From NCBI RefSeq assembly GCF_015694405.1, contig NZ_JADQDB010000002.1:248001-312000 (forward strand): a stretch of 64,000 nt of DNA, read 5' to 3'. The position numbers were made by a program, and so were the translations under genes. Source of the DNA: Pelagibacterium limicola (GTDB lineage Bacteria; Pseudomonadota; Alphaproteobacteria; Rhizobiales; Devosiaceae). The notes below the pieces were generated by a model that saw nothing but the letters and a program-made list of their open reading frames with translations, did no database searches and was not told where the DNA came from. Below, one piece after another: positions 18,152-26,664 of this stretch; position 1 is the first letter of the stretch; each line of letters starts with the position of its first letter.

Positions 18152-19293
18152 GCTCCCGCTCTCAAATACTGCTCCATGCGCCTAAGCCCTTCCTCGACGC
18201 TTCGGCGCGTGCCGGCATAGGAAAATCGTACATAAATGCCGCCTCCGACACGATCGAAATCGGCCCCCGGCGTTGCGGCAACCCCCGCGTCATCGAGCAG
18301 GCGGATGCAGAAATCCATCGTGTCGTTAGTGAAGGCCGATGCGTCAACATAAGCGTAAAACGCCCCCTCCGCCGGTTCTGCCGCGCCGAAACCGAGCCGC
18401 TTCAACCCCTCGGCCAGAAGCAGGCGGCTCGCCGCATAGTCGTCACGACGCTTGTCGTATTCGACCCGTTCGTCCAACGCGGCAAGCGCCGCGGTCTGCG
18501 ATACGCTGGAAGCGGAAATGAACAGACTCTGCGCCATCATCTCGGCACGGCGGATGACGTCATCCGGCATCACAAGCCAACCTATCCGCCAGCCGGTCAT
18601 GCAATAGTATTTTGAGAAGCTGTTGATGACGACGTGGTTCTTGCTCGTTTCGAGCGCGCTGACATCGCGGCCTGAATAGTTGAGGCCATGATAGATCTCG
18701 TCAGATATGAACCGCACCCCAAGCCGGTCGCAACACGCGACGATGTCGGCAAGTTCCTCCTCGTTCAGCACGGCTCCCGTGGGGTTGGCCGGGCTGGCAA
18801 GCAATAGGCCCTCGAACGGCGCCTGCGCATGGGCGGCCTCGATATCGGCAACGGCAGGCTTCCATCCCCTCGCGGCGCTGAGCGGAATTTCGGTAACACG
18901 CATGTTGAGCGCAGCGAGAATGTTGAGATAGGCCGGATATCCCGGCCGCGTAACGGCGATCCGCGCGCCGGGCGCAAAGGCTGAGAGAAAGGTCAGAACA
19001 AAGCCGCTCGACGATCCCATCGTCACGACGATATTGGCCGGATCGACCGCGACACCGTGCTGGTCCTCATAATAGCGCGCCAGCCGTTCACGCAACGCCG
19101 GGTTGCCCTTTGCGGAGGTATACCCCATCGGTCGCCCGAGACAGGCCCGGACCGCATCGAGCACGCGCGCGGCCGGCGCACCGCCCGGCTCGCCGAGTTC
19201 GAGATGACAGATGTCCCTGCCCTCGGCTTCGAGCGCCTGCGCCCGGCCCAGGATCTCCATCGCATAAAACGGCTCTATTGCGGCAAAGGTCAT
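18148..19293 (-). CDS. PLP-dependent class I/II aminotransferase
   Basis: A 381-residue fold-type I aminotransferase. Lys228 in SFSKYYCMTGWRIGW is the Schiff-base lysine. SPANPTGAVL carries the Asn contacting PLP, SDEIYHGL the Asp/Tyr pair, and the late Arg is in YVRFSYAG. The substrate is uncertain; relatives are called aspartate- or alanine-type. The frame is open 35 codons further upstream, but homology begins at ATG 19293 (MTFAAIEPFYAMEIL); no strong ribosome site is visible there. It is coupled to the GNAT gene and divergent from the M48 gene. Confidence 0.9.
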   Translation of the reverse strand: MTFAAIEPFYAMEILGRAQALEAEGRDICHLELGEPGGAPAARVLDAVRACLGRPMGYTSAKGNPALRERLARYYEDQHGVAVDPANIVVTMGSSSGFVLTFLSAFAPGARIAVTRPGYPAYLNILAALNMRVTEIPLSAARGWKPAVADIEAAHAQAPFEGLLLASPANPTGAVLNEEELADIVACCDRLGVRFISDEIYHGLNYSGRDVSALETSKNHVVINSFSKYYCMTGWRIGWLVMPDDVIRRAEMMAQSLFISASSVSQTAALAALDERVEYDKRRDDYAASRLLLAEGLKRLGFGAAEPAEGAFYAYVDASAFTNDTMDFCIRLLDDAGVAATPGADFDRVGGGIYVRFSYAGTRRSVEEGLRRMEQYLRAGA

Positions 19294-19418
19294 TAAATGG
19301 TCCAACTTGTGTCCGACTGCACCAACGGAAGGCAAGGCATGCGGCGGATCAGGGTGATAGCCACCATCGCTTTCCAATATTGGTGTAATAAGTAGCATGA
19401 ATTGCCATGTCTACATAT

Positions 19419-19430
19419 AATTCTAGAATT
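19419..19430. promoter_or_regulatory. AT-rich palindrome in divergent promoter
   Basis: AATTCTAGAATT is a perfect 12-bp palindrome overlapping a consensus-like TATAAT (19416-19421), between the aminotransferase and M48 genes. It could be an operator or just part of an AT-rich promoter. Confidence 0.3.
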
Positions 19431-19474
19431 TTATTCCATAATATCCAGAATTAGCGAAATCAGTGGGGGACTCG

Positions 19475-20821
19475 ATGGCTTGGCAAATGAGGATCGCTGC
19501 GTTTTTGGTCGCGTTCGGTATTGCCGCGAGCAGTGTGGCCCCCGCCTACGCCCAATCCATCCGTATCATTCGCGACGCTGAAATCGAAGCCATGGTCGCC
19601 GCATTCGCCACCCCGCTCTTCCGGGCCGCAGGGTTCGCGCGCGATCCGCGTATCGTGATCGTCAACGATCGACGTTTCAATGCCTTTGTGACCGAGGACG
19701 GGAATATCTACATCAACCACGGCACAATTCTGGACGTGGAAACGCCTGGCGCGCTCAAGGCCATTCTGGCCCATGAGATCGGCCATCTCGCCGGCGGGCA
19801 CATCGCGCGCCTGCGCGAACAGATGAACCTGCGCGGTCAGTTGCAGGTGCTCTCGATGATCCTGGGCGTCGGCGCGGTTGCCGCATCCGCAGGCACGAGT
19901 GCTGCGGGCGAAGTGTCCCAAATGGCTTCGGCCTTTCTCATGGCCTCGTCCGCTGCGGCCCATAATTCGCTGATGGCCTACCGGCAATCGGAGGAAAGCG
20001 CAGCGGACGCCGCCGCCCTGCGGCTGCTCGAGCGCACCGGACAGTCCCCCCGGGGCCTCGTCGACACCTTGCGTCTGCTGCTCGAAAGCCAGGTGCAGCG
20101 CGCCGGCGCACAGAACTACATGTCCACGCATCCCCTGGCGCAGGACCGGCTCAACCAGGTCGAATCCCAGGCCCGCCAGAGTGCGCATTGGGGCGCCGCG
20201 GACAGCGCCGCCGACGTACGCGCGCTGGCCATGGCCAAGGCCAAGATCATCGGCTTTCTCGAGCCCAATACCGTCACCGCCAATGCATATCCCAACTCCG
20301 ACCGCTCGCTGGCCGCGCGCTATGCTCGCGCAATCGCTGCGTACCGGGCCGGCGGCGGTGTGAGTGCGGTGCAGATCATGCCCACACTGATCTCCGAACA
20401 GCCCTCAAATCCCTTCCTGCACGAACTCTATGGGCAGATGCTGTTCGAGCTGGGCCAACCCGCGCAGGCAATAGCCCCTCTCAAGCGCGCGGTCGATCTC
20501 GCGCCGGACCAGCCGCTCATCCGTATTCTTTACGCCCAGGCGCTGGTCGCTGCGGGCGGCGCGGCCAATCTCAACGAAGCGGTGCTGCAACTCAAGCGAT
20601 CGCAGGCCGCCGAACCGCTCAACGTGCGGTTGTTCACGGTCATGTCGCAGGCCTATAACGGCCTGGGCCAGCCCGGTCATGCCACGCTCGCTGCTGCGGA
20701 AGCGGCGATTGCCCGCAGGGAGTTGCCAACCGCACGCGGGCTTGCGCGGCAGGCTCAACAACAATTGACCCAAGGCTCACCCGAATGGTTGCGCGCGGGT
20801 GATATCCTCGGCATGCAATGA
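19475..20821 (+). CDS. periplasmic M48 metallopeptidase with TPR region (BepA-like)
   Basis: 448 residues. A signal peptide (MAWQMRIAAFLVAFGIAASSVAPAYAQ) targets it to the periplasm. The peptidase M48 domain has the zinc motif HEIGH at 100-104 and a third ligand in the ESAADAAAL segment. The C-terminal third is helical TPR-like (NPFLHELYGQMLFELGQPAQAIAPLKRAVDLAPDQPLI). This layout matches BepA/YfgC proteases, which degrade or help mature outer-membrane proteins. ATG 19475 follows GGGGGA; a GTG at 19463 is also in frame. It is adjacent to the DsbA-like gene, consistent with envelope quality control. Confidence 0.93.
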   Translation: MAWQMRIAAFLVAFGIAASSVAPAYAQSIRIIRDAEIEAMVAAFATPLFRAAGFARDPRIVIVNDRRFNAFVTEDGNIYINHGTILDVETPGALKAILAHEIGHLAGGHIARLREQMNLRGQLQVLSMILGVGAVAASAGTSAAGEVSQMASAFLMASSAAAHNSLMAYRQSEESAADAAALRLLERTGQSPRGLVDTLRLLLESQVQRAGAQNYMSTHPLAQDRLNQVESQARQSAHWGAADSAADVRALAMAKAKIIGFLEPNTVTANAYPNSDRSLAARYARAIAAYRAGGGVSAVQIMPTLISEQPSNPFLHELYGQMLFELGQPAQAIAPLKRAVDLAPDQPLIRILYAQALVAAGGAANLNEAVLQLKRSQAAEPLNVRLFTVMSQAYNGLGQPGHATLAAAEAAIARRELPTARGLARQAQQQLTQGSPEWLRAGDILGMQ

Positions 20822-20856
20822 GCCCGCCTGACGATCGGGACGATTCGGAGTTGTCG

Positions 20857-21723
20857 ATGCAGAACCTCACAAACCTCGCCGTGTCCGCCGCCGTTGCTGC
20901 CATTTGCGCCGGCCTCGTCGCCGGTGTGCTGTTGCGGCCCACCCCCGGACCGGGCGAGGATGAAATCCGCGCGCTCGTCGACGCCGCGGTCGCCGAACGT
21001 CTTGCAGCACAAGCACCTGCCCAGGCCGTGGCCCTGCCGATGGATACCGCCGATCTCAACGCGGCGATCGAAACCTACCTTCTCGATAACCCGCGCCTGC
21101 TCGAGCAGATGTCGACCGCGCTCGAATCGGGCCGAAGGGCCGAGGAGCAGGAACGCGCCCGCGTCGCACTTGCCGCATTGACGGAGGATATTTATTCCGA
21201 TCCTGCCAATATCGTGCTCGGCAATCCCGAAGGCGACGTCACGCTGGTTGAAATGTTCGATTACAACTGCGGCTACTGCCGCCAGGTCGTTCCCGATCTC
21301 ATAGCCCTGATCGACGAGGATCCCGACCTGCGCATCATCCTCAAGGAATTCCCCATTCTCTCCCAGGGTTCAGTCGACGCCGCGCGCGTGGGGGTTCTCG
21401 TCAACCGGGCCGATATCGACTATGCCGATTTCCACACCGCCCTTTTCTCGTCCCGCGGCGCAATCACCGGCGAGACGGCGCTCACTGCCGCCGAAAGCCT
21501 CGGAATGAGCCGGGTAATGCTGGAACTCGACATGAACAATGACGACGTGACCGCGGTGATCCAGCGCAATTATGCCGTCGCGCAAGCCCTGGGCATTTCA
21601 GGAACCCCCACTTTCATCATCGGGGACGAAGTCATTCCGGGCGCAGTCAACAAAACTGAGCTTTCCCGTCGCATCGCCAACATGCGCGAGTGCGGTACAA
21701 CCGAGTGCGGGCTGGATGGTTGA
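20857..21723 (+). CDS. DsbA-family thiol:disulfide oxidoreductase, membrane-anchored
   Basis: 288 residues with an N-terminal membrane helix (LAVSAAVAAICAGLVAGVLL), an alpha-helical linker of about 90 residues, and a thioredoxin-fold domain with the active site CGYC at 138-141 (FDYNCGYCRQV) and cis-Pro in ISGTPTFIIGDEVIPG. The N-terminal linker resembles ScsC/Com1-type proteins that oligomerise and may act as disulfide isomerases. The M48 stop overlaps an earlier ATG at 20818; I prefer ATG 20857, which has GGAG seven bases upstream and leads straight into the helix. Confidence 0.92.
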   Translation: MQNLTNLAVSAAVAAICAGLVAGVLLRPTPGPGEDEIRALVDAAVAERLAAQAPAQAVALPMDTADLNAAIETYLLDNPRLLEQMSTALESGRRAEEQERARVALAALTEDIYSDPANIVLGNPEGDVTLVEMFDYNCGYCRQVVPDLIALIDEDPDLRIILKEFPILSQGSVDAARVGVLVNRADIDYADFHTALFSSRGAITGETALTAAESLGMSRVMLELDMNNDDVTAVIQRNYAVAQALGISGTPTFIIGDEVIPGAVNKTELSRRIANMRECGTTECGLDG

Positions 21724-22057
21724 CAAGGCGCAGGCCAGGCGCATCGACCGGGTCGCTCGATGCTTCGATAGTGCCGGGCGTCTGCAGCGCTGGCCCTCGC
21801 GCCGCGCCGATCAGGAACTGGCGCTCTGGATTATCTGGTCGCAACTGCCTGGTGATGGCCAGCTCGAAGAACTGGAAATCAACGCCATGCTGCGCAATTG
21901 GCACGATTTCGAGGACTACGTCCTGATCCGGCGAGAACTGGTTGATTTCGACCTCCTGCGCCGCACGCCCGACGGCCGCATCTATCGCCGGGTGGCCCGC
22001 GACATGCCCTCCGATGCCGAGGTGCTGGCTGCTCGCATCGAAAACCGCAACGATTGA
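21716..22057 (+). CDS. DUF2087 domain protein, stand-alone
   Basis: A 113-residue protein. Its central part (ELALWIIWSQLPGDGQLEELEINAMLRNWHDFEDYVLIRRELVDFDLLRRTPDGRIYRRV) matches the DUF2087 pattern, which elsewhere is fused to HTH regulators or acetyltransferases. The segment has a winged-helix look (EINAML, RRELVD, then a turn with DGRIYRR), so nucleic-acid binding is possible but unproven. Its ATG 21716 overlaps the DsbA stop codon, indicating translational coupling to the envelope genes. It lies 94 nt before aroQ. Confidence 0.82.
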   Translation: MVDKAQARRIDRVARCFDSAGRLQRWPSRRADQELALWIIWSQLPGDGQLEELEINAMLRNWHDFEDYVLIRRELVDFDLLRRTPDGRIYRRVARDMPSDAEVLAARIENRND

Positions 22058-22151
22058 AATATCCGCCTCGCCCGATCTCCTTTGCGTTTTCCGTGCATTT
22101 CGTATAACCGGGCTTGCACCGAAAATGGCGGTGTTGGAAAACCCTTAGATC

Positions 22152-22589
22152 ATGGCCAAGCGCGTATTGATCCTCAATGGACCGAACCTCAATCTCCTGG
22201 GTTCACGGGAGAAGAGTATCTATGGCGGCATGACACTGGCCGAGATCGAGGCGCTGTGCCGCACGGCCTGCGAGAGCTACGAGCTGTCCTGCGATTTCCG
22301 CCAGTCCAATCACGAGGGCGAGCTGGTGGACTGGATCCAGTCGGCCCGCAAGACGGCGGACGCGATCATAATCAATCCGGCCGCCTACTCGCACACCTCG
22401 GTGGCGATCCACGATGCGTTGCGCGCGGTGGATAAGCCAGTGGTCGAGGTGCACCTTTCCAATATTCACCAGCGCGAGCCCTTCCGTCACCACTCCTACA
22501 TATCGAGCGTGGCGACAGGCGTGATTTGCGGGCTCGGCCCGACCGGGTATAAACTGGCCGTCGAGGCCGTCGCCGAAATCCTGAAGTGA
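22152..22589 (+). CDS. aroQ: type II 3-dehydroquinate dehydratase
   Basis: A 145-residue enzyme of the shikimate pathway, dehydrating 3-dehydroquinate to 3-dehydroshikimate; cytoplasmic dodecamer. [20 protein letters not shown] contains the active-site loop with the catalytic Tyr and the Arg of the flexible lid. [30 protein letters not shown] and [21 protein letters not shown] (catalytic His) complete the family signature. The length is standard. In the same direction as accBC, 40 nt upstream of accB; this order is common in alphaproteobacteria. Confidence 0.96.
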   Translation: MAKRVLILNGPNLNLLGSREKSIYGGMTLAEIEALCRTACESYELSCDFRQSNHEGELVDWIQSARKTADAIIINPAAYSHTSVAIHDALRAVDKPVVEVHLSNIHQREPFRHHSYISSVATGVICGLGPTGYKLAVEAVAEILK

Positions 22590-22629
22590 GAAAGTCCCCG
22601 GGCAAGCGGGGCGTGGAGCAACGATAACA

Positions 22630-23121
22630 ATGGCAAAAATCTCTCAGGTCGATCAGGACCTCATTCGTACCATCGCAGAGCTGGTTAATGAGGCAAATCT
22701 GGCTGAAATCGAGCTCGAACAGGACGATTTCCGCATCCGCGTAACGCGGACGTTCGCCAAGGAAGTGGTACAGGTCGCAGCCCCCAGTTATGCCGCTCCT
22801 GCAATGCCCGCCGCACCGGCCGCCCCTGTCGCGGCGCCTGCCGCCACTCCGGTTCCGGCGGCATCTGCAGAGGACCTCGCCTCCAACCCGGCCACCCTCA
22901 CCTCCCCGATGGTCGGCACTGCCTATCTCGCAGCAGAACCTGGCGCCAAGCCGTTCATCGAAGTCGGTTCGAAGGTTACGGAAGGCCAGACGGTACTGAT
23001 CGTTGAAGCCATGAAGACCATGAACCAGATTCCGGCGCATCGCGCGGGCACCGTGACCCGCATCCTCGTCGAGGACGCGTCGCCGGTTGAATACGGTGAG
23101 CCCCTCGTCGTGATCGAGTAA
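22630..23121 (+). CDS. accB: biotin carboxyl carrier protein of acetyl-CoA carboxylase
   Basis: A 163-residue carrier of biotin between the two half-reactions of acetyl-CoA carboxylase, the committed step of fatty acid synthesis. It has a helical N-terminus, a mobile Ala/Pro linker (about residues 50-80) and a biotinyl domain with the modified Lys129 in EAMKTMNQI; Thr replaces the more usual Met after Lys. The thumb-bearing region ([22 protein letters not shown]) is intact. It is directly followed by accC, 12 nt downstream, so they form an operon. Confidence 0.97.
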   Translation: MAKISQVDQDLIRTIAELVNEANLAEIELEQDDFRIRVTRTFAKEVVQVAAPSYAAPAMPAAPAAPVAAPAATPVPAASAEDLASNPATLTSPMVGTAYLAAEPGAKPFIEVGSKVTEGQTVLIVEAMKTMNQIPAHRAGTVTRILVEDASPVEYGEPLVVIE

Positions 23122-23133
23122 GGAGAATTGTCA

Positions 23134-24480
23134 ATGTTCTCCAAAGTCCTCATTGCCAATCGCGGCGAGATCGCCCTGCGCATCCTGCGCGCCTGCAAGG
23201 AACTGGGCATCCAGACAGTCGCTATCCATTCTCTGGCCGATGCCAACGCCATGCATGTCCGCCTTGCCGACGAAAGCGTTTGCGTGGGCCCTAACGCGGC
23301 CAAGGACTCCTACCTAAACATCCCCTCGATCCTTGCCGCATGCCAGATCACCGGCGCGGACGCAGTGCATCCGGGCTACGGCTTTCTCTCCGAAAACGCG
23401 CGATTTGCCCGCATTCTCGAAGAACACAAGATCGCCTTCATCGGCCCGTCCGCCCATCATATCGAAATCATGGGCGACAAGATTCAGGCCAAGAAGACCG
23501 CGCTCGAACTCGGCATTCCTTGCGTGCCGGGATCGGCCGGAGCGGTGACCAGCGAAGCACAGGCCAAGGAGACCGCCAGGGAAATCGGCTATCCCGTGCT
23601 CATCAAGGCCGCCGCCGGCGGTGGCGGGCGCGGCATGAAGGTCGCCAAAACCGAGGCCGAGCTTTCCGTGGCCTTTTCGACGGCGCGCACCGAAGCCAAG
23701 GCGGCATTCGGCGACGATGCGGTTTATATGGAAAAATATCTGGGCAAACCACGCCACATCGAAGTGCAGGTTATTGGCGACGGTCAGGGCAATGCCGTCC
23801 ATCTCGGCACGCGCGACTGCTCGCTCCAGCGCCGCCACCAGAAGGTGTGGGAAGAAGCCCTCGCGCCAACTGTGCCGATGGACCAGCAGGCCAGCATCGG
23901 CGAGATCTGCGCGGCGGCAATGCGCAAGCTCAAATACTCCGGTGCCGGGACGATCGAGTTCCTCTACGAGAACGACGAGTTCTATTTCATCGAGATGAAC
24001 ACGCGTCTGCAGGTGGAGCATCCCGTATCCGAGCGCATCACCAATTTCGACATCGTCTATGAGCAGATTCGCGTCGCCGCTGGCGAAAAGCTCTCACTCA
24101 AGCAGGATGATGTAGAATATTTCGGCCATGCCATCGAAGTCCGCATCAATGCCGAGGATCCGCAGACCTTCGCCCCCTCGCCTGGCAAGATCACCTATTA
24201 CCATCCCGCCGGTGGCGTGGGTGTGCGGGTCGATTCGGCTGTTTATCAGGGCTATAACATCCCCCCCTATTACGACTCGCTCATCGGCAAGCTGATCGTG
24301 CATGGCCGGACGCGACCCGAATGTCTTCAGCGTCTACGCCGTGCGCTCGATGAATTCATCGTCGACGGCGTCAAGACCACGCTCCCGCTGTTCCGTCGGC
24401 TCATTAACGAGCCCGATATCCAGGCCGGCAATTACGACATTCACTGGCTCGAGAAATATCTCGAGGCCAACAAGCAATAA
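23134..24480 (+). CDS. accC: biotin carboxylase subunit of acetyl-CoA carboxylase
   Basis: 448 residues, ATP-grasp enzyme that carboxylates the biotin on AccB. The N-terminal domain begins KVLIANRGEIALRILRACKELGI. The glycine-rich ATP loop is AAAGGGGRGMKV, catalytic residues lie in FIEMNTRLQVEHPVSE (Glu, Asn, Arg), and the C-terminal part ends ...PLFRRLINEPDIQAGNYDIHWLEKYL. ATG 23134 has AGGAG eight bases upstream; an in-frame TTG two codons earlier is less likely. It is co-transcribed with accB. Confidence 0.97.
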   Translation: MFSKVLIANRGEIALRILRACKELGIQTVAIHSLADANAMHVRLADESVCVGPNAAKDSYLNIPSILAACQITGADAVHPGYGFLSENARFARILEEHKIAFIGPSAHHIEIMGDKIQAKKTALELGIPCVPGSAGAVTSEAQAKETAREIGYPVLIKAAAGGGGRGMKVAKTEAELSVAFSTARTEAKAAFGDDAVYMEKYLGKPRHIEVQVIGDGQGNAVHLGTRDCSLQRRHQKVWEEALAPTVPMDQQASIGEICAAAMRKLKYSGAGTIEFLYENDEFYFIEMNTRLQVEHPVSERITNFDIVYEQIRVAAGEKLSLKQDDVEYFGHAIEVRINAEDPQTFAPSPGKITYYHPAGGVGVRVDSAVYQGYNIPPYYDSLIGKLIVHGRTRPECLQRLRRALDEFIVDGVKTTLPLFRRLINEPDIQAGNYDIHWLEKYLEANKQ

Positions 24481-24485
24481 CCTGA

Positions 24486-24507
24486 AGCGGCCCGACAAGG
24501 GCCGTTT
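24486..24507 (+). terminator. probable terminator after accC
   Basis: Stem CGGCCC/GGGCCG with a GACAA loop followed by TTT, six bases after the accC stop codon. The T-run is short, so readthrough into aat is possible. Confidence 0.6.
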
Positions 24508-24614
24508 CATTATTTGAACCGCTCTCCCGGACGGTAGGACCGCTCCGGAAGGTGAAAACCCGGGCGAGAGCACATTCGAGCATCAACGAAGCGCGGAGAG
24601 GCTTGAGACCTGCC

Positions 24615-25247
24615 ATGCGCACGAGCGACGATCCATTTGAGATCGACCTGACGCCCGAGCTGATCCTGCGCGCCTACAGGGCAGGCATCTTTCCCATGTC
24701 CGAAAGCGCGGACGATCCCGATATCTTCTGGGTCAGCCCGCAAATGCGCGGAATCCTGCCCCTGGACGGACTCAAGGTTTCAAGAAGTCTAGCCAAGACG
24801 TTGAGAACCCATCCCTATTCCATTCACGTGGACCGGGATTTTCCGGCGACGATGAAGGGTTGCGCGACCGCAGGAACGGAGCGGGATTCGACCTGGATCA
24901 ACGCGACGATCATTGATCTCTACAGACAGTTGTTCGCTATGGGCTATTGCCATACGGTCGAGGTCTACGACGGCGATGAGCTGATCGGCGGTCTTTACGG
25001 CCTCGCCATAGGCGGCGCCTTTTTCGGCGAATCGATGTTCCATCGGCGGACGGATGCGTCCAAGATTGCCCTCGCCCACCTCGTGGAGCGGCTGAACGCC
25101 GGTGGCTTCGCACTCCTTGATACGCAGTTTCTCACGCCCCACCTGGCCTCACTGGGCGGCATCGAAGTCCCTCGGGCAGAGTATGAAGCGATGCTGTCGG
25201 ATGCGTTGGCGCTCGATGCCGATTTTTATGCCTTGGGAGAGCGATGA
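24615..25247 (+). CDS. aat: leucyl/phenylalanyl-tRNA--protein transferase
   Basis: 210 residues. It transfers Leu or Phe from tRNA to proteins with N-terminal Arg or Lys, marking them for ClpAP through the N-end rule. Family signatures are LTPELILRAYRAGIFPMSE, IFWVSPQMRGILPLD, the central VEVYDGDELIGGLYGLAIGGAFFGESMFHRRTDASK and LLDTQFLTPHLASLGG. The frame is open to a GTG at 24552, but conservation starts at ATG 24615 (MRTSDDPFEIDL). It ends one base from the convergent DUF2155 gene. Confidence 0.95.
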   Translation: MRTSDDPFEIDLTPELILRAYRAGIFPMSESADDPDIFWVSPQMRGILPLDGLKVSRSLAKTLRTHPYSIHVDRDFPATMKGCATAGTERDSTWINATIIDLYRQLFAMGYCHTVEVYDGDELIGGLYGLAIGGAFFGESMFHRRTDASKIALAHLVERLNAGGFALLDTQFLTPHLASLGGIEVPRAEYEAMLSDALALDADFYALGER

Positions 25248-25248
25248 T

Positions 25249-25653
25249 CTATCGCTGGTCGGGTGGCGGGATATCCGAACTCTGTTTGCAATCGACGAGC
25301 CAGATGTCGTAGACCGCATCGTCGATGGCATTGAGCGCCGGGCTTTCGGCAAACATCCAGCCCGAAAATATGCGTCGCATGGTGGCGCGGAGCGAAACCT
25401 GATCGACCTCGACAAAGGCGGCTACGTTCTGGGCCTCGGTTGTCGGACGCGAATAGCAGACGCGCGGCGTGAGTTGTAGCGAGCCGAACTGCACCGTCTC
25501 ATCGATATAGACGTCGAAAACCGTTATGCGGCCGGTGATCTTGTCGAGGCCGGTGAAAACCGCAACGGAATTGGAAATCGGCTGTGCGAACGCTGCGCCG
25601 GCCCCCAGACATGCGGCGACGGACATGGAGAGCGCGAGCAGGCAAGTCCTCAT
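25249..25653 (-). CDS. DUF2155 secreted protein
   Basis: A 134-residue exported protein with a signal peptide (MRTCLLALSMSVAACLGAGAAFAQ). The mature part (AVFTGLDKITGRITVFDVYIDETVQFGSLQLTPRVCYSRPTTEAQNVAAFVEVDQ ... GWMFAESPALNAIDDAVYDIWLVDCK) is the alphaproteobacterial DUF2155 domain, with a conserved pair of Cys residues. Its function is unknown; the two Cys could form a disulfide in the periplasm. I start at ATG 25653; a GTG five codons upstream is an alternative. It lies 28 nt downstream of the NDUFA12-like gene on the same strand, a standard pair in this group. Confidence 0.87.
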   Translation of the reverse strand: MRTCLLALSMSVAACLGAGAAFAQPISNSVAVFTGLDKITGRITVFDVYIDETVQFGSLQLTPRVCYSRPTTEAQNVAAFVEVDQVSLRATMRRIFSGWMFAESPALNAIDDAVYDIWLVDCKQSSDIPPPDQR

Positions 25654-25681
25654 GCCCCGATTGGCCACCGGGATTGCGGCC

Positions 25682-26095
25682 TTATTCCGGCGACCAGGCG
25701 TCGTAATCCCCGGTCACGCGCGGGCGCGACTCTGGCGTCAGGATCGAGCCATGCGGCCGGTATGCAGCGGCCGTTCCGGTGAGATTGGGCTGATGCGGCG
25801 CTTCCCACTCATGCGGGCGATATTCGGTTTCGCTCGGGGGCACATCGGTGCGGTAGTGCATCCAACCATGCCAGCCGGGCGGGATCGCGGAGGCTTCCGC
25901 CGGGCCGTTATAGATCACCCAGCGGCGCTTGCGCGCCTTGTCGGTGTAATAGACGTTGCCCGCTTCGTCTTCGCCGACCCTGATCCCGCGCAGGGATGTA
26001 AAGAGCCGCGTGGAAAGCGTCTGGCCGTGCCACCAGCCGAAGAGCTCGAAGATGATTTGTCCGATGCCGCCTTTAGCCACGTCCGTTACCTTCAT
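25682..26095 (-). CDS. NADH:ubiquinone oxidoreductase NDUFA12-like subunit
   Basis: A 137-residue homologue of the mitochondrial complex I subunit NDUFA12 (B17.2), an alphaproteobacterial supernumerary subunit or assembly factor. Diagnostic stretches are GIRVGEDEAGNVYYTDKARKRRWVIYNGPAEASAIPPGWHGWMHY and EYRPHEWEAPHQPNLTGTAAAYRPHGS. The C-terminus is proline-rich and disordered. ATG 26095 (MKVTDVAKGGIGQIIFELFGWWHG) is the conserved start, although the frame remains open further upstream. It is encoded away from the nuo operon, as is usual. Confidence 0.93.
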   Translation of the reverse strand: MKVTDVAKGGIGQIIFELFGWWHGQTLSTRLFTSLRGIRVGEDEAGNVYYTDKARKRRWVIYNGPAEASAIPPGWHGWMHYRTDVPPSETEYRPHEWEAPHQPNLTGTAAAYRPHGSILTPESRPRVTGDYDAWSPE

Positions 26096-26470
26096 GCACA
26101 ACGTTGAGTGCCCGGCATGTAACATACCGGCCCGGTTGAGCCTAGACGGTTTGATGCATTTATTGGAAGCCCGCAAATGACCGCCCGCCGGGCGCATTTG
26201 TGCGTCCAGCACACATTCTTGTCAGACCGGTTGCCACCTGCTGGATACGCACACACGAAAAAAGTGCATCGAGCCCGAAAAAATCGCCCTTGACAGTCAT
26301 TCGGCCTTCCTGAGTCCCGGTACGTCGATTTCAAGACTCTTGTGGTGACGGGCACTTAGCCCGCGATCCGCAAACAAGACTTTATTAACCCTTGCCGAAG
26401 CCGCCCTTGGCACACCCGCGTTAACCGGGTGATCCGTTGTCCCCATTTTCCTCGCTATCCACAGCCGGAT

Positions 26471-26486
26471 ACACTATATTTAGGTT
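26471..26486. promoter_or_regulatory. candidate NrdR box 1
   Basis: ACACTATATTTAGGTT matches 13 of 16 positions of the NrdR consensus acaCwAtATaTwGtgt as I remember it. NrdR is the ATP/dATP-sensing repressor of ribonucleotide reductase genes and normally binds two boxes about three helical turns apart. Confidence 0.55.
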
Positions 26487-26501
26487 TAGCATACAGAATG
26501 A

Positions 26502-26517
26502 GCACAAGGGATAGTCG
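26502..26517. promoter_or_regulatory. candidate NrdR box 2
   Basis: GCACAAGGGATAGTCG begins exactly 31 bp after box 1 and keeps the outer CAC-wA and a-T-w-GT positions (10 of 16), but its AT centre is replaced by GGG. The spacing is the main support. Confidence 0.4.
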
Positions 26518-26664
26518 ATTTCCCTCGATTGACCTTGTGCCAGAATCGCAAAAAAGTCGTCTGCAACAGGCAGTTCGCCTGTCACGCAATCGACACAAGA
26601 ACGATCGTCCTATCGAAGGCCCGCAGGGCCATCAGGGCGGCAAAGTTTGGGGAACTACACGCCA

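Larger units (their letters stand above)
26096..26664. other. intergenic region upstream of nrdJ
   Basis: About 570 bases without a supportable gene, holding the divergent promoters of the NDUFA12-like gene and nrdJ. Apart from the candidate NrdR boxes it contains a near-match to a DnaA box (CTATCCACA, 26454-26462). I looked for a cobalamin riboswitch, since NrdJ needs B12, and saw no convincing B12 box. Confidence 0.5.

Noticed and set aside
26096-26664. Cobalamin riboswitch before nrdJ
   Set aside because: A B12-dependent enzyme made this worth checking, but I found no recognisable B12 box; a local GCCACCTG near 26231 lacks the surrounding conserved parts.
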